Shown: positions 42,328 through 53,905, numbered from the stretch's first letter. The stretch: DNA of 64,000 bases from Thermanaerosceptrum fracticalcis (GCF_000746025.2 NZ_CP045798.1:1784501-1848500); one strand, 5' to 3'. The notes: a model not told the origin generated them from the sequence alone. Numbers and translations are program-made.

Positions 42328-42387
42328 AAAAAAGGGATAAGCAACATAAGCCTGTATTTTTCAAGGCTTTGTACTTATCCCTTTTTT
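42328..42387 (-). terminator. Long terminator of glmS
   Basis: AAAAAAGGGATAAG / CTTATCCCTTTTTT 14-bp stem enclosing an inner AAGCC/GGCTT stem, with a T-run on the minus strand; 68 bases past the glmS stop. Confidence 0.85.
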
Positions 42388-42454
42388 ATTCCTTATGCCT
42401 TTTCCTTTAATCCTTTTCCCTTAATCCTGCCCTAATCGGAATTCCCTTACCCCC

Positions 42455-44281
42455 CTACTCCACCGTAACACTCTTGGCCAAATTCCTGGGCTGGTCCACG
42501 TTGCATCCTCTTTCACAGGCGGCATAGTAAGCCAGGAGCTGGAGGGGGACAATGGCCAGGACAGGACTGACGATGTCGTCTATTTTAGGAATGTAAAGGA
42601 CTTTATCCACGGTCTTAAGAATTTCCGTATCTCCTTCCATAGCCAAACCAATGACGAAAGCGTCACGGGCTTTTACTTCTTTGACATTGCTCAATGTTTT
42701 GTCATAGGTTTTCTGTTGGAGAGCAATGGCAATAACAGGAGTCTCCTCAGTGATGAGGGCCAGGGTGCCATGCTTTAATTCCCCGGCTGCATAGGCTTCA
42801 GCGTGTATATAGGAAATCTCTTTCAGTTTCAGGGAACCTTCCAGAGCGATGTGGTAGTCATAGCTTCTGCCAATGAAGAAAAGGTTTTGCGCATCTTTGA
42901 TGTTTCTTGCCGCTTCCAGGAAGGCATCTTTGTTGGCCAGTATTTCCTGGCACTTCTTGGGAAGAAGCTGGAGGGCGGAGAGAATCTCTTCTGCCTTTCC
43001 TTGAGGCATGGTCCCTTTCACCTGGGCCAGGTAAATGCATAAGAGGTACTGGGCAATAAGCATGGTAGTATAGGCTTTGGTAGAAGCCACGGCTATTTCC
43101 GGCCCAGCCCAAAGATAGAGGGTATGGTGGGCTTCCCGGGAAATGGAACTGCCCACCACATTGGTAATGGCCAGGGTGACAGCGCCCCGGCTCTTGGCCT
43201 CCCTAAGAGCGGCCAGGGTATCTGCCGTTTCACCTGACTGGCTTATAAAAATAGCCAGGGTTTCCTCGTCTACCAGGGGATCCCGGTAACGAAATTCAGA
43301 GGCGATATCTACTTCCACAGGTATGCGTAAGAATTCCTCCAAGAGGGGCTTGCCTACCAATCCCGAGTGATAAGCTGTACCACAGGCCACAATGAAGATT
43401 TTCTTCCAGTTTTGTACCTGCTCTTTAGTAAATTCAAATTCACTAAACTTAACTTTATCATTCTGGATCCGGCCCGTTAAAGTCTTTTTAAAAGCTTCCG
43501 GCTGTTCAAAAATTTCTTTCAGCATGAAATGGTCGAAACCGCCTTTTTCGGCTGCTTCCGCATCCCATTCCACATGATAGATTTCGCGTTTAACCGGAGT
43601 ATTGTCACGATTAATAATTTGCACATTATCTTTGGTCAGCACCACAATTTCGCCATCTTCAATAAGGTAGACGTCACGGGTATGGTTTAAGACAGCGGGA
43701 ATATCTGATGCAATAAAGTGTTCCCCGTCACCCAGTCCCACAATCAGGGGACTGTCTTTCCGGGCAGCCACCAGTTTCTCCGGTTCCCGTACCGAAACTA
43801 CACCAATAGCATAGGACCCGTTCACCTTATCCAGGGTTTTGCGCACAGCTTCCACCAGATCTCCCCGGTAATACTCTTCTATCAAATGAGCAATAACTTC
43901 TGTATCCGTCTCCGAAGTAAAAACATGGCCTTTTTCATGAATTAACCATTCTTTTAGTTCCAGGTAGTTTTCGATGATACCGTTGTGTACCACGGCAAAG
44001 TCATCGGAGCACCCCTGATGAGGGTGAGAGTTGACATCACTGGGACGACCGTGGGTAGCCCAGCGGGTATGCCCTATACCCACATAACCCTGAGGAGTGT
44101 ACTCATCCAGCTTTTTCTCAAGGCTTGATAATTTCCCAACAGTCTTAACCACTGCTATACGGTTTCCTTCGATTACTGCCACACCGGCAGAGTCATAACC
44201 TCTATATTCTAATTTCTTTAAGCCGGACACCAGAACAGGTGTAACGTCCTTGTGCCCGACGTAGCCAACTATACCACACAT
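42455..44281 (-). CDS. glmS: Glutamine-fructose-6-phosphate aminotransferase
   Basis: Makes glucosamine-6-phosphate from fructose-6-phosphate and glutamine, the first step to cell-wall amino sugars. 608 residues: a class II glutamine amidotransferase domain with the nucleophile Cys2 (MCGIVGYVG) and HTRWATHG, two SIS domains (CGTAYHSGLVGK, SQSGETADT; GRSYDYHIALEGSLKLKE), and the C-terminal DQPRNLAKSVTVE. AGAGGAGG precedes the ATG. A glmS ribozyme lies in its leader, so the message is destroyed when glucosamine-6-phosphate is abundant. Confidence 0.97.
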   Translation of the reverse strand: MCGIVGYVGHKDVTPVLVSGLKKLEYRGYDSAGVAVIEGNRIAVVKTVGKLSSLEKKLDEYTPQGYVGIGHTRWATHGRPSDVNSHPHQGCSDDFAVVHNGIIENYLELKEWLIHEKGHVFTSETDTEVIAHLIEEYYRGDLVEAVRKTLDKVNGSYAIGVVSVREPEKLVAARKDSPLIVGLGDGEHFIASDIPAVLNHTRDVYLIEDGEIVVLTKDNVQIINRDNTPVKREIYHVEWDAEAAEKGGFDHFMLKEIFEQPEAFKKTLTGRIQNDKVKFSEFEFTKEQVQNWKKIFIVACGTAYHSGLVGKPLLEEFLRIPVEVDIASEFRYRDPLVDEETLAIFISQSGETADTLAALREAKSRGAVTLAITNVVGSSISREAHHTLYLWAGPEIAVASTKAYTTMLIAQYLLCIYLAQVKGTMPQGKAEEILSALQLLPKKCQEILANKDAFLEAARNIKDAQNLFFIGRSYDYHIALEGSLKLKEISYIHAEAYAAGELKHGTLALITEETPVIAIALQQKTYDKTLSNVKEVKARDAFVIGLAMEGDTEILKTVDKVLYIPKIDDIVSPVLAIVPLQLLAYYAACERGCNVDQPRNLAKSVTVE

Positions 44282-44313
44282 TCTATTTCCTCCTCTAGAG
44301 ACCTCATTTAAGC

Positions 44314-44437
44314 GGTCCGAAATCCGAACTCCGAATTCCGATATCCGAAGGACCTGATACCAGAAATTACGTTTCAGACAATAACAAATCAGCCGATTCC
44401 ATTCGGTAATCGGATAACGGTAATCGGTAATCGTAAT
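44314..44437. repeat. Intergenic word-repeat block E1
   Basis: GTCCGAAATCCGAACTCCG, AATTCCGATATCCGAAGGAC and, at 44396-44437, CATTCGGTAATCGG-ATAACGGTAATCGG-TAATCG. The block fills the space between the ribozyme and the glmS start, so it is transcribed. Confidence 0.7.
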
Positions 44438-44445
44438 ATGGCACC

Positions 44446-44574
44446 CGGTACCCTTTGTCCCCGGGATTGCTCCCGGTCTTTTGATACCTTTAACGGTGGT
44501 GCTGCACCGGAGGGCATCCGCCGAACACTTCGATAAACCCCCACCTCGTCAACCGCAGAGGCGGTCCTGGCGCT
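44446..44574 (-). ncRNA. glmS ribozyme-riboswitch
   Basis: The minus strand reads AAAGCGCCAGGACCGC, GGTTGACGAGGTGGGGGTTTATCG, TTCGGCGGATGCCCTCCGG, CACCACCGTTAAAGG and a P4-type GACCGGGAGCAATCCCGG hairpin, matching the order and conserved bases of glmS ribozymes (AGCGCC cleavage end, GTTGACGAGG, GGTTTATCG, CGGCGG-TGCCC). Self-cleavage is expected between A44574 and G44573. It senses glucosamine-6-phosphate as cofactor. Confidence 0.93.
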
Positions 44575-44581
44575 TTCCATG

Positions 44582-44621
44582 GTTGGTAGTTGTTAGTTGA
44601 TAGTTGGTAGTTGGTAGTACT
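44582..44621. repeat. Intergenic word-repeat block E2
   Basis: GGTTGGTAGTTGTTAGTTG and ATAGTTGGTAGTTGGTAGT, the complement of the CAACTAAC-type word, directly upstream of the ribozyme cleavage site. Confidence 0.7.
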
Positions 44622-44670
44622 CTTCTCTATAAAATCACCTCCTGAGATTTATTATGTATGAGCAGAGGGT

Positions 44671-44707
44671 AAAAATGTTGCCTGTCCCCTAAACTGGAAA
44701 CATTTTT
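44671..44707 (-). promoter_or_regulatory. AT-rich hairpin in the glmS leader
   Basis: AAAAATGTT / AACATTTTT stem around a 19-base loop carrying a GTCCCC word. It lies between promoter and ribozyme; the T-run in the 3' arm makes it weakly terminator-like. Confidence 0.4.
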
Positions 44708-44725
44708 CCCATGCTAAACGTAATA

Positions 44726-44754
44726 ATTTTACACTACTTATAACATATCATCAA
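44726..44754 (-). promoter_or_regulatory. Sigma-A promoter of the ribozyme-glmS unit
   Basis: Minus-strand TTGATG (44749-44754), 17 bases, TAAAAT (44726-44731), about 150 bases before the ribozyme cleavage site. Confidence 0.7.
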
Positions 44755-44782
44755 GAACCTCCCCTTGTTATTTTATGGGAAA

Positions 44783-44813
44783 GGCTTCCTCCTTTGTGAC
44801 AAAAGCGGAAGCC
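44783..44813 (-). terminator. Terminator of the purine operon after purD
   Basis: GGCTTCC / GGAAGCC outer stem with an inner CTTTTGTCACAAAG fold, 33 bases past the purD stop; the T-tract is short. Confidence 0.6.
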
Positions 44814-44845
44814 CTCTTGTTATTAGTTTTATGATGGTCTTGCTA

Positions 44846-46120
44846 TTACCTACTAAAAGCCCGGTGGGCTATATCCGTACGGTAGTGGGCTTTAGTAAAG
44901 TTAATCGCTTTTACCCCTTCATAAGCCTTGTCCACAGCCTGGCGAAGATCCGCTCCTAAAGCCGTTACGGCCAGGACCCGTCCACCTTTGGTGACTATTC
45001 TCTCACCGTCAAATGCTGTGCCGCTGTGGAAAACCATCACTCCCTCAGGCACCTGATCCAGGCCGGTGATGGGATAACCCTGTTCATAGTCTCCGGGATA
45101 TCCTCCCGAAGCCATCACGACGCTGACACAGGCTTCAGGCTTCCACTTTATTTCTATCTCTGCTAATCTTCCTGCGATTACTGCGTCCATAACCTCTATC
45201 AGGTCATTTTCCAGGCGGGGTAAAACCACCTGGGTTTCGGGGTCTCCGAAGCGGGCGTTAAATTCCAGTACTTTTGGACCCTCTTCCGTGATCATTAGTC
45301 CCGCATAGAGAACCCCCTTAAAGGGGCGTCCTTCCTGGGCCATGGCCTTTACCGTCGGCTCCAGTATAGTCTTTTGCGCTTCTTCCAGGAGACGGGGTGT
45401 AGCCACCGGTGCGGGCGAATAAGCCCCCATCCCCCCCGTATTAGGCCCCTGATCACCCGTAAAGACCCGTTTATGGTCCTGGGCAGAAACCATGGGTACC
45501 ACAGTTTCCCCGTCACAGAAGGCCATTAGGCTTAATTCCTCGCCTTCTAAAAACTCCTCAATGACCAGCCTGTCTCCCGCTGAACCAAAGTTTTTCCCCA
45601 CCAGGACCTGGTCAATAGCGGCAAAAGTTTCTTCCATGGAAGTGCAGATCAGAACACCTTTACCCGCCGCCAGTCCGTCGGCTTTTACCACCCAGGGCCC
45701 TTTCATTTCCCGGGCAAAGTTACGGGCTGTTTCCACATCGGTAAAAACTCCGTAACGGGCCGTGGGTATCCCGTATTTATGCATCAGGTCTTTGGCAAAA
45801 GCCTTGCTTCCCTCGATCTCGGCAGCCTTTTGAGAAGGACCGAAAGATCTGATACCCGCTGCCTCTAAAGCATCCACCAGACCTAAGGTAAGAGGCAGTT
45901 CCGGTCCCACAACGACCAGATCAATGGACTTTTCCCGGGCAAAGGCCACAATACCCGGGATGTCTTCCACTTTGATGGGAAAGCACCGGGCCAGCCGGCT
46001 GATCCCGGCGTTGCCGGGTACACAGTACAGATTTTCCACTTTAGGGCTCTGGGCTATCTTCCAGGCCAGGGCATGTTCCCTTCCCCCGCTACCTACGATT
46101 AAAACGTTCATTTTTCTCAC
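44846..46120 (-). CDS. purD: Phosphoribosylamine-glycine ligase
   Basis: ATP-grasp enzyme for step 2 of purine synthesis (GAR formation). 424 residues: N-domain MNVLIVGSGGREHALAWKI, ATP-grasp core (VVKADGLAAGKGV, VIEEFLEGEELSLMAF, EFNARFGDPETQ). The GTG start has AGGAGG upstream; an ATG three codons on is less well spaced. Last gene of the pur operon, 12 bases after purH. Confidence 0.96.
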   Translation of the reverse strand: MRKMNVLIVGSGGREHALAWKIAQSPKVENLYCVPGNAGISRLARCFPIKVEDIPGIVAFAREKSIDLVVVGPELPLTLGLVDALEAAGIRSFGPSQKAAEIEGSKAFAKDLMHKYGIPTARYGVFTDVETARNFAREMKGPWVVKADGLAAGKGVLICTSMEETFAAIDQVLVGKNFGSAGDRLVIEEFLEGEELSLMAFCDGETVVPMVSAQDHKRVFTGDQGPNTGGMGAYSPAPVATPRLLEEAQKTILEPTVKAMAQEGRPFKGVLYAGLMITEEGPKVLEFNARFGDPETQVVLPRLENDLIEVMDAVIAGRLAEIEIKWKPEACVSVVMASGGYPGDYEQGYPITGLDQVPEGVMVFHSGTAFDGERIVTKGGRVLAVTALGADLRQAVDKAYEGVKAINFTKAHYRTDIAHRAFSR

Positions 46121-46132
46121 CTGTGGTTCCTC

Positions 46133-47668
46133 CTAGTGTTTAAAATGCCGGATGCCGGTGAAGACCATGACCATTCCCCTGTCATTAGCCGCTTTGATGG
46201 AGTCCTCATCACGGATAGAACCACCAGGCTGGATAATAGCCTTAATACCATACTGGGCGGCCAGTTCCACCGTATCGGCGAAGGGAAAGAAGGCATCAGA
46301 GGCCAGAACTGCACCTTTCGCCTTTTCGCCCGCCTGTTCCAGGGCAATACGGGCGGCCCCCACCCGGTTCATCTGACCTGCTCCTACGCCAATGGTTTGT
46401 TTGTCTTTGGAAAGGAGGATGGCGTTGGACTTCACGTGCTTTACCACCTGCCAGGCAAAAAGGAGCTCAGCGAGCATTTCAGCATCGGGTGCTTTTTCTG
46501 TTACTACCTTAAGCTCTTTTTCCAGCACCTGTACAGTATCCAGCTCCTGAATGAGAAAACCGCCGCTCACAGGTTCCAGCCAGTAACCATGTTCCTCAGG
46601 CTGATTATCACCTATGGCCAAAAGCCGCAGGTTTTTTTTATCGGCGAGAAAAGCTAAAGCTTCCTGTGTATAGGAGGGAGCAATCACTGCTTCCATAAAA
46701 GTCTTGGCGATTTCCCCTGCTGTTTTCCCGTCCACCTGCCTGTTTAGTCCTATGATGCCGCCAAAAGCAGAAACAGGGTCGGCGGCAAAAGCCCGGGTGT
46801 AGGCCTCGTAGAGATCGCTCCCTAAGGCAGTGCCACAAGGGTTCGTATGTTTAATTATAGTCGCTGCCGGCTCTTTAAAATCTCTCACCACGGACCAGGC
46901 AGCCTGGAGATCCACCAGATTATTATAGGAGAGCTCTTTACCCTGGAGCTGTTTGGCGCCGGCCAGGGTACCCTCCATATTTCCCGGCAGTCGATAAAAA
47001 GCCGCCTTCTGGTGGGGATTTTCCCCGTAGCGCAGTTCCTGAACCTTGATCCCCTCCTCAAACCAGTGAACAGGGAATGCATCAGGATTAACAATTTTAC
47101 TTAAATAACGGCTGATGGCCATGTCATAGGAAGCCGTATGGCTAAAGGCTTCTAAAGCTAAGGCCTGCCTGGTCTCCCTGGTCACTTCACCCTTCTCCCG
47201 GAGCTGGGCCAGGATTTCCTGATAACGGTCAGGATTAACCACAATGGCTACCCGTTCATAATTCTTGGCTGCCGCTCTCACCATGGTGGGCCCGCCGATA
47301 TCGATGTTTTCAATAGCTTCTTCCAGGGTAACGCCTGGCCTGGCTATGGTTTCCCGGAAAGGATACAGGTTAACCACTACGAGATCAATAGGTGCTATCC
47401 CCAGCTCCGCCAGCTGCTTCAGGTGTTCCCCTGTTCCTTTGGCCAGGATACCACCGTGAATAAAGGGATGAAGGGTCTTGACCCTGCCTTCCAGGATTTC
47501 CGGAAAACCGGTAACGTTAGAAACATAGGTAACATCTATTCCTGCTTCTTTCAACGCACGGGCAGTTCCTCCTGTAGAAATGAGGGTGTAGCCCAGATCC
47601 GCCAACCCTTTAGCAAAATCTATCAATCCTCTTTTGTCAGAGACACTGATAAGTGCACGTCTAGCCAT
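46133..47668 (-). CDS. purH: Bifunctional AICAR transformylase/IMP cyclohydrolase
   Basis: Final two steps to IMP. 511 residues: an N-terminal MGS-like cyclohydrolase domain ([29 protein letters not shown]) and a C-terminal transformylase domain with IKHTNPCG and [12 protein letters not shown]. It overlaps purN by 8 bases. AAGGTG precedes the ATG. Confidence 0.97.
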   Translation of the reverse strand: MARRALISVSDKRGLIDFAKGLADLGYTLISTGGTARALKEAGIDVTYVSNVTGFPEILEGRVKTLHPFIHGGILAKGTGEHLKQLAELGIAPIDLVVVNLYPFRETIARPGVTLEEAIENIDIGGPTMVRAAAKNYERVAIVVNPDRYQEILAQLREKGEVTRETRQALALEAFSHTASYDMAISRYLSKIVNPDAFPVHWFEEGIKVQELRYGENPHQKAAFYRLPGNMEGTLAGAKQLQGKELSYNNLVDLQAAWSVVRDFKEPAATIIKHTNPCGTALGSDLYEAYTRAFAADPVSAFGGIIGLNRQVDGKTAGEIAKTFMEAVIAPSYTQEALAFLADKKNLRLLAIGDNQPEEHGYWLEPVSGGFLIQELDTVQVLEKELKVVTEKAPDAEMLAELLFAWQVVKHVKSNAILLSKDKQTIGVGAGQMNRVGAARIALEQAGEKAKGAVLASDAFFPFADTVELAAQYGIKAIIQPGGSIRDEDSIKAANDRGMVMVFTGIRHFKH

Positions 47669-48290
47669 CTACTTCACCTTCCCCTGAAATGATAACCTTT
47701 CTCCCCACGCACCGTACCCGTCCTTCACTCAAGAGCCGGACGGCCAGGGGATACAGTTTGTGCTCTTCCCTCAGAATACGCATGGAAAGGGTTTCTTCCG
47801 AATCGTCAGGAAAAACAGGTACCACGGCCTGCAGAATAATGGGGCCTGAATCCACACCTTCATCGACAAAGTGCACGGTACAGCCACTGTAGCGCACCCC
47901 GTAGTCAATGGCCTGTTTCTGGGCATTAAGCCCGGGGAAAGCAGGCAAAAGGGAAGGATGGATATTCAGGATAGGTATGCCGGCCTGCCGGATAAAGGAT
48001 GGGGAAAGAATGCGCATGAACCCGGCCAGGAGAATATAATCCACTTTATATGTTTTAATCACTTCTAAAACAGCGGCTTCAAAATTTTCTTTACCGGAGA
48101 AATCCCGGGGATTTACCCAAAGGGCCGGTATACCGTGCTTGCGGGCCCGCTCCAGGGCTTGAGCCTTTTCTTTATCAGAAATTACCACCACTACAGAGGC
48201 ATTCATTTGACCCCTTTCACTTGCATCCAGCAGGGCCTGGAGATTGGAACCCCTGCCCGAGGCTAAAACAGCCAACCGCAGATGAGCCAT
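47661..48290 (-). CDS. purN: Phosphoribosylglycinamide formyltransferase
   Basis: Uses 10-formyl-tetrahydrofolate to formylate GAR. 209 residues with [14 protein letters not shown] (phosphate loop), catalytic [12 protein letters not shown] and [14 protein letters not shown]. The start shares a base with the purM stop (TGATG). Confidence 0.96.
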   Translation of the reverse strand: MAHLRLAVLASGRGSNLQALLDASERGQMNASVVVVISDKEKAQALERARKHGIPALWVNPRDFSGKENFEAAVLEVIKTYKVDYILLAGFMRILSPSFIRQAGIPILNIHPSLLPAFPGLNAQKQAIDYGVRYSGCTVHFVDEGVDSGPIILQAVVPVFPDDSEETLSMRILREEHKLYPLAVRLLSEGRVRCVGRKVIISGEGEVDG

Positions 48291-49339
48291 CAGGGTAACC
48301 CCCTTACCGTTACGCCCGGCTCACCCTCAACCACTTGTCCAATGGGATAGGACCTTTCACCTCTAGCCGTAAGCCAGCCCAGTATTTTTTCGGCTTCCTC
48401 CGGAGCCACAACCAGCATATAACCAATCCCCATGTTAAAGGTGCGGAGCATCTCCAGTGTCTCCACCTGGCCCCCCTGGGCTAAAAGCTTAAAGACAGGA
48501 GGAACATCCCAGGAGCCATAATCAAGGAGGATATGGGAGCCTTGGGGTAAGATGCGGGGCGGGTTCTCCAGGAGCCCCCCGCCGGTGATATGGGCCATGC
48601 CTTTTATCGAAAAGTTGGCCATGATTTCCTGGATTAACTTCACATAAATACGAGTAGGGCGCAAAAGCTCCTCGCCCAGGGTACAACCCAGCTCGGGCAC
48701 ATACTTGTCCCCTTCCCAGCCCAATAGTTCAAAAAAGATTTTGCGAGCTAGAGAGTACCCGTTGGAATGCAGCCCCGAAGAAGACAATCCTAAAATAACA
48801 TCCCCGGGGACAATGTTTTTACCGTCAATTATTTTATCCCTGTCTACCACACCTACGGCAAATCCCGCCACATCATATTCGCCAGGGCGGTAAAATCCAG
48901 GCATTTCGGCGGTTTCCCCACCGATGAGGGCACAGCCTGACTGGAAACAGCCTTCGGCAATTCCGGCCACAATATCAGCCACCTGCTGCGGTTCTAATTT
49001 GCCCACGGCCAGGTAATCCAGAAAAAAAAGGGGTTCTGCACCCAAAACCAGGATATCGTTGGTGCACATGGCCACACAGTCGATACCAATAGTATCATGC
49101 CTGCCTATTTTATGGGCTACAGCCAGTTTAGTCCCTACGCCATCAGTACCGGATACTAAGACAGGCTGGGTGTATTTCTTTATATCCAGGGCAAAAAGGC
49201 CCCCAAAGCCGCCTAAGCCCCCCATTACTTCAGGCCGCATGGTCCTGGCCACCAGGGGTTTAAAGAGTTCCACGGCCTGGTTTCCTTTGTCTATGTCTAC
49301 TCCTGCCGCCTGGTAGGTTAATTTTTCAGTCGGGCGCAT
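48290..49339 (-). CDS. purM: AIR synthetase (phosphoribosylformylglycinamidine cyclo-ligase)
   Basis: Closes the imidazole ring with ATP. 349 residues of the PurM/PurL superfamily: [60 protein letters not shown]. Overlaps purF by 22 bases; GGAGGTTAAAGC precedes the ATG. Confidence 0.97.
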   Translation of the reverse strand: MRPTEKLTYQAAGVDIDKGNQAVELFKPLVARTMRPEVMGGLGGFGGLFALDIKKYTQPVLVSGTDGVGTKLAVAHKIGRHDTIGIDCVAMCTNDILVLGAEPLFFLDYLAVGKLEPQQVADIVAGIAEGCFQSGCALIGGETAEMPGFYRPGEYDVAGFAVGVVDRDKIIDGKNIVPGDVILGLSSSGLHSNGYSLARKIFFELLGWEGDKYVPELGCTLGEELLRPTRIYVKLIQEIMANFSIKGMAHITGGGLLENPPRILPQGSHILLDYGSWDVPPVFKLLAQGGQVETLEMLRTFNMGIGYMLVVAPEEAEKILGWLTARGERSYPIGQVVEGEPGVTVRGLP

Positions 49340-50772
49340 GCTTTAACCTCCCTCCGCCATTCCGTAGTTTCCAGGATATGTTTGCCCAGTTCTTCCTCGG
49401 CCGGAATATCAATACGGTATTCGCCGCTTAAGCACGCGGTACAAAAACCGCCTTCCCGGCCTAAAGCCCGGTAGAGTCCCTCCAGACTCAGGTAATGGAG
49501 ACTGTCGGCATCAATATATTTACGGATTTCTTCCAGAGGCTTTTGGGCGGCAATGAGTTGAGCCCGTTCGGAGGTATCTATGCCATAGTAACAGGGATGC
49601 ATGACGGGGGGAGAACTAACCAGCATGTGAACCTCTTTGGCTCCCTTGTCCTTTAGCATTTTCACAATTTTTTTACTGGTGGTCCCCCGTACAATGGAGT
49701 CGTCCACCACTACAACCTTTTTGCCCTCAATCAGCCTGGTGACAGGATTGAGCTTCAGGCGTACAGCCAGGTCACGTTCATTTTGTTCCGGATTGATAAA
49801 AGTCCGGCCCACATAGCGGTTCTTCATGAGACCCACTTCAAACATGAGCCCCATGGCTTCTGCATAGCCAAGGGCTCCCGCTATACCCGAGTCAGGTACA
49901 GGAATCACAATATCCGCTTCCACAGGATGTTCTTTGGCCAGTTCCCGGCCCATGGCCCGCCGTGCCGCCATCACATTAATCCCGTCAATGTTGGAATCAG
50001 GCCGGGCGAAATAGATATATTCAAAAATACAGACGGCAGGTTCATGAGCGGTAAGGAAACGGCGGGAACGGAGCCCGTGCTGGTCGATAGTGACAATCTC
50101 CCCCGGTTCCATATCCCGGACGAACCGGGCCCCTAGGGCATCCAGGGCACAGGTCTCTGAAGCTATGATATAGGAATCCCCCAGTTTGCCCAAACAGAGG
50201 GGCCGGTTGCCATAAGGGTCCCGTACCCCTAATACTTTTTCCTCGGTCATTACGACCAAGGAATAAGAACCCTTAATATCGATCATACATTTCATAAGGG
50301 CATCCTCTATAGAACTCTGGCCATAATGGGCAATAAGATTAACGATAACTTCTGAGTCTATCGTGGACTGAAAGACGGAGCCATTGGCAGCCAGTTTATC
50401 CCTGAGTTCATTGGCATTGGTAAGGTTGCCGTTATGGGCGACAGCCAGGCTGCCCTGGAGATAACGGCACACCAGGGGCTGAGCATTTACAGCCAGGCTG
50501 GCACCTGTGGTAGAATAGCGCACGTGTCCGATAGCCATATGTCCCGTTAATTTGGCTAGAATCTCTTCCGTAAAAACCTCAGACACCAGCCCCATGTCCT
50601 TATGCACTTTTATTCCTAAGCCGTCGGATACAGCAATACCTGCACTTTCCTGGCCCCGATGCTGCAGGGCATAAAGGCCGTAGTAGGTCAATTTGGCTAC
50701 ATCTTTTTGGGGTCCGTAGATGCCAAAAACCCCACAAGCCTCCTCCATTTTATCTCTTAACTCATATAACAT
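49318..50772 (-). CDS. purF: Amidophosphoribosyltransferase, Fe-S type
   Basis: Committed step: PRPP plus glutamine to phosphoribosylamine. 484 residues with a short propeptide before the nucleophile Cys in [11 protein letters not shown], the PRPP loop [13 protein letters not shown], and cysteines that match the [4Fe-4S] ligands of the B. subtilis enzyme ([34 protein letters not shown]). The oxygen-sensitive cluster suits an anaerobe. Overlaps purL by 16 bases. Confidence 0.97.
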   Translation of the reverse strand: MLYELRDKMEEACGVFGIYGPQKDVAKLTYYGLYALQHRGQESAGIAVSDGLGIKVHKDMGLVSEVFTEEILAKLTGHMAIGHVRYSTTGASLAVNAQPLVCRYLQGSLAVAHNGNLTNANELRDKLAANGSVFQSTIDSEVIVNLIAHYGQSSIEDALMKCMIDIKGSYSLVVMTEEKVLGVRDPYGNRPLCLGKLGDSYIIASETCALDALGARFVRDMEPGEIVTIDQHGLRSRRFLTAHEPAVCIFEYIYFARPDSNIDGINVMAARRAMGRELAKEHPVEADIVIPVPDSGIAGALGYAEAMGLMFEVGLMKNRYVGRTFINPEQNERDLAVRLKLNPVTRLIEGKKVVVVDDSIVRGTTSKKIVKMLKDKGAKEVHMLVSSPPVMHPCYYGIDTSERAQLIAAQKPLEEIRKYIDADSLHYLSLEGLYRALGREGGFCTACLSGEYRIDIPAEEELGKHILETTEWRREVKACARLKN

Positions 50773-52952
50773 GGTATAGCCCCCCGATATTTCTCCTCCA
50801 TGGTTTTAAGGTCCAGGCGCACTTTCCAACCGGTACCCACAATACTAAGCTCTGTATCGCCCACGGTACCTAAAACTTTATAGGGGACCTGTTTTTGACT
50901 TAAATGGTTTAAAACATTGTCCAATTCTTCTTTGGGTGTAGTCACAATAATACGTGACTGGCTCTCGCCAAAAAGGATACTGCTGGGACGTATGCTATCA
51001 GATAAACTAACTTCTGCCCCTATGCCACCGACCAGGCAACACTCGGCCAGGGCTACGGCCAAACCACCCTCCGAGCAGTCATGGGCGGAATTAATCAATT
51101 TCTCTTTGATTAATTCCAGGGTTGTCTGCTGCACCTGCTTTTCCAATTGGAGGTTAATTTCCGGCGGTCTTCCCGCTTCCAGTCCGTGGATGACGCTAAG
51201 ATAAGTGGAGGCACCCAGTTCGTCTTTATTTTGTCCCAGGAGAATGATAATATCGCCGGCCTTTTTAAAGCCCATAGTGGTCACATGGTCCAGGTCTTCC
51301 ACCAGACCGACCATACCAACGGTGGGGGTAGGATAGATGGCTTCACCTTTGGTTTCGTTGTAGAAACTGACATTACCCCCGGTAACCGGTGTTTCCAGTT
51401 CCCGGCAGGCGTCACTCATACCGGCTACCGCCTCTTTAAACTGCCAGAAGATCTCCGGTTTTTCCGGGTTACCAAAGTTCAGGCAGTCTGTTACGGCGAG
51501 AGGCATAGCCCCGGAACACACTAAATTACGGGCTGCCTCAGCGATGGCAATCTGGCCTCCCCGGTAGGGGTCAAGGTAGACATACCTGGAGTTGCAGTCT
51601 GTGGTAGCAGCAATCCCTTTCTTCGTACCCTTGACCCGTAAGACGGCGGCATCACTGCCGGGCGGTACCACAGTATTTAATCCCACCATGTAATCGTACT
51701 GGCGGTAAACCCATTCCTTACTGGCAATAGTAGGCGTACCTAACAAAGTCAATAACACTTGAGCATAGTCTTCGGGTTCGGGCAAGGTGCTTAAGTCATA
51801 GTTTTGAGCCTGAGCTAAATAAGCAGGTTCCACTGCCTCTCTTTCATAGACGGGACAGGATTCGGTCAGGGCCTTGGCAGGAATCCGGGCCACAATCTTG
51901 TCCCCCTCTTTGATGGTCATGTAGCCGTCGTCGGTAACATGGCCGATGACTGCTGCCTCCAGGCCCCATTTATCAAAGATCTCCTGGACCTCTTTTTCCT
52001 TCCCCTTCCTGGGTACCACCAGCATGCGCTCCTGGGACTCGGAAAGCATTACTTCATAAGGGGTCATGCCCGTTTCCCGGCGGGGTACTTTAGCCACATC
52101 GATTTCCATGCCTGTCCCGGCCCGGGAAGCCATTTCACAGGAAGAACTGGTAAGCCCGGCCGCTCCCATGTCCTGCATGCCCACCACATAGCCTGTTTTG
52201 ATGAGTTCCAGGCAGGCCTCCATGAGGAGCTTTTCCATAAAGGGATCCCCCACCTGGACAGCGGGCCGCCGCTCTTCCGAAGTTTCATTGAGTTCTTCGG
52301 AGGCAAAAGTAGCACCATGGATACCATCCCGGCCTGTCCTGGCCCCTACGACCATGACGGGGTTTCCCGGTCCTGCGGCCACACCTTTGGCAATATCCTT
52401 ATGCTCAATAAGGCCGATACACATGGCATTGACCAGGCAGTTATCCTCATAGGAGGGATGGAAATATACTTCGCCGCCGACCGTGGGAATACCGATACAG
52501 TTGCCATAACCGGCAATCCCGGCTACTACACCGCTAAAGAGATAGCGGGATTTTTTACTTTTTAAGCTTCCGAAACGTAAGGAGTCTAAAAGGGCAATGG
52601 GCCGGGCTCCCATGGTAAAGACATCACGAATAATGCCCCCTACCCCTGTGGCCGCTCCCTGGTAGGGTTCAATGGCCGAGGGGTGGTTATGACTTTCAAT
52701 TTTAAAAACAACGGCCTGGCCGTCACCAATATCCACCACACCGGCGTTCTCCCCCGGCCCCTGCAAAACCCGGGGCCCCTTAGTAGGAAATTTTTTCAAA
52801 ACCGGTTTGGAGTTTTTATAGCTGCAGTGCTCGGACCACATGACACCGAACATGCCCAGTTCCACTTCATTGGGCTCCCGGCCTAATATTTCTTTAATCC
52901 GTTCATACTCACTGTCCGAGAGACCCATTTCCCGCCACACAGGCTCTTTCAT
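50757..52952 (-). CDS. purL: FGAM synthase large subunit (small-type PurL)
   Basis: ATP-dependent amidation of FGAR, working with PurQ and PurS. 731 residues from the ATG at 52952, which overlaps the purQ stop as ATGA and has GGGAGGTG upstream; the frame extends 8 codons further. Motifs: [52 protein letters not shown]. Confidence 0.97.
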   Translation of the reverse strand: MKEPVWREMGLSDSEYERIKEILGREPNEVELGMFGVMWSEHCSYKNSKPVLKKFPTKGPRVLQGPGENAGVVDIGDGQAVVFKIESHNHPSAIEPYQGAATGVGGIIRDVFTMGARPIALLDSLRFGSLKSKKSRYLFSGVVAGIAGYGNCIGIPTVGGEVYFHPSYEDNCLVNAMCIGLIEHKDIAKGVAAGPGNPVMVVGARTGRDGIHGATFASEELNETSEERRPAVQVGDPFMEKLLMEACLELIKTGYVVGMQDMGAAGLTSSSCEMASRAGTGMEIDVAKVPRRETGMTPYEVMLSESQERMLVVPRKGKEKEVQEIFDKWGLEAAVIGHVTDDGYMTIKEGDKIVARIPAKALTESCPVYEREAVEPAYLAQAQNYDLSTLPEPEDYAQVLLTLLGTPTIASKEWVYRQYDYMVGLNTVVPPGSDAAVLRVKGTKKGIAATTDCNSRYVYLDPYRGGQIAIAEAARNLVCSGAMPLAVTDCLNFGNPEKPEIFWQFKEAVAGMSDACRELETPVTGGNVSFYNETKGEAIYPTPTVGMVGLVEDLDHVTTMGFKKAGDIIILLGQNKDELGASTYLSVIHGLEAGRPPEINLQLEKQVQQTTLELIKEKLINSAHDCSEGGLAVALAECCLVGGIGAEVSLSDSIRPSSILFGESQSRIIVTTPKEELDNVLNHLSQKQVPYKVLGTVGDTELSIVGTGWKVRLDLKTMEEKYRGAIPCYMS

Positions 52953-53653
52953 CGACCAGCACCTCCCATCCACCATTTCACCAGGGATTTAAAAAGTAAG
53001 AGGCCATCTTCTCCACCTAAAATTTTTTCGGAGCACCGTTCGGGATGGGGCATCATTCCCAGGACGTTGCCCTCATCATTGATGATACCGGCAATGTTAT
53101 GCAGGGAACCATTGGGGTTGGCCTCAGGGGTGATCTCCCCCCTGGCATTACAGTAGCGGAAAAGTACCTGACCGTTGTCCTCTATACGCTTTAGAGTTTC
53201 CTCATCAGCCACATAGCTTCCTTCCCCGTGGGCAATAGGGATTTGGATGACCTGCCCCCTGGTGAATTCATTGGTAAAAGGAGTATCTGCACGTTCTACC
53301 CGCAGGTAAGCATTCTCGCAGCGAAACTGGAGGCTGGGATTTCTGATTAAGGCACCGGGTAAAAGCCCTGCTTCGGTCAGAATCTGAAAACCGTTACAGA
53401 TACCGAGGATAAGGCCTCCTTTTTTGCCGAAATCCACTACTTTATTCATAACGGGAGAGAACCGGGCAATGGACCCGGTACGCAGGTAATCGCCATAAGA
53501 AAAACCGCCGGGCACAATGATGCAGTCTACCCCCTGTAAGTCATCGTGTCCATGCCACAAATAGGTTACGGGTTGTTCCAGGACCTTATCGATGACATGG
53601 TAGCAGTCGGCATCACAGTTGGAGCCTGGGAAAACGACCACACCGAATTTCAT
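52949..53653 (-). CDS. purQ: FGAM synthase glutaminase subunit
   Basis: Class I glutamine amidotransferase that feeds ammonia to PurL. 234 residues: [12 protein letters not shown], nucleophile in [20 protein letters not shown], and the His-Glu pair in MMPHPER. Overlaps purS as ATGA. Confidence 0.97.
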   Translation of the reverse strand: MKFGVVVFPGSNCDADCYHVIDKVLEQPVTYLWHGHDDLQGVDCIIVPGGFSYGDYLRTGSIARFSPVMNKVVDFGKKGGLILGICNGFQILTEAGLLPGALIRNPSLQFRCENAYLRVERADTPFTNEFTRGQVIQIPIAHGEGSYVADEETLKRIEDNGQVLFRYCNARGEITPEANPNGSLHNIAGIINDEGNVLGMMPHPERCSEKILGGEDGLLLFKSLVKWWMGGAGR

Positions 53654-53904
53654 GCTCCTACCTCCACGATTTCTATACGATAATCCTCAATGACCGGGTT
53701 AGCCAGGAGTTTGGCACACATTTCTTTTACCTTCTCTTCGGCTTCCCCTTTATTGGTATCAGCCAAAAAAACCTCAATGTGCTTGCCGACCCGGACTTCT
53801 TCCACACCCTGGTAACCCAGGGCTTTGAGGGCCCGGTGAACGGCACTGCCCTGGGGATCAAGGATGCTTTTCTTCAAATGAATGGTGACGATGGCCTTCA
53901 ACAT
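53650..53904 (-). CDS. purS: FGAM synthase PurS subunit
   Basis: 84-residue structural subunit bridging PurQ and Pur[21 protein letters not shown] and [11 protein letters not shown] are family stretches. One base separates it from purC. AGGGGGT precedes the ATG. Confidence 0.95.
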   Translation of the reverse strand: MLKAIVTIHLKKSILDPQGSAVHRALKALGYQGVEEVRVGKHIEVFLADTNKGEAEEKVKEMCAKLLANPVIEDYRIEIVEVGA

Positions 53905-53905
53905 T

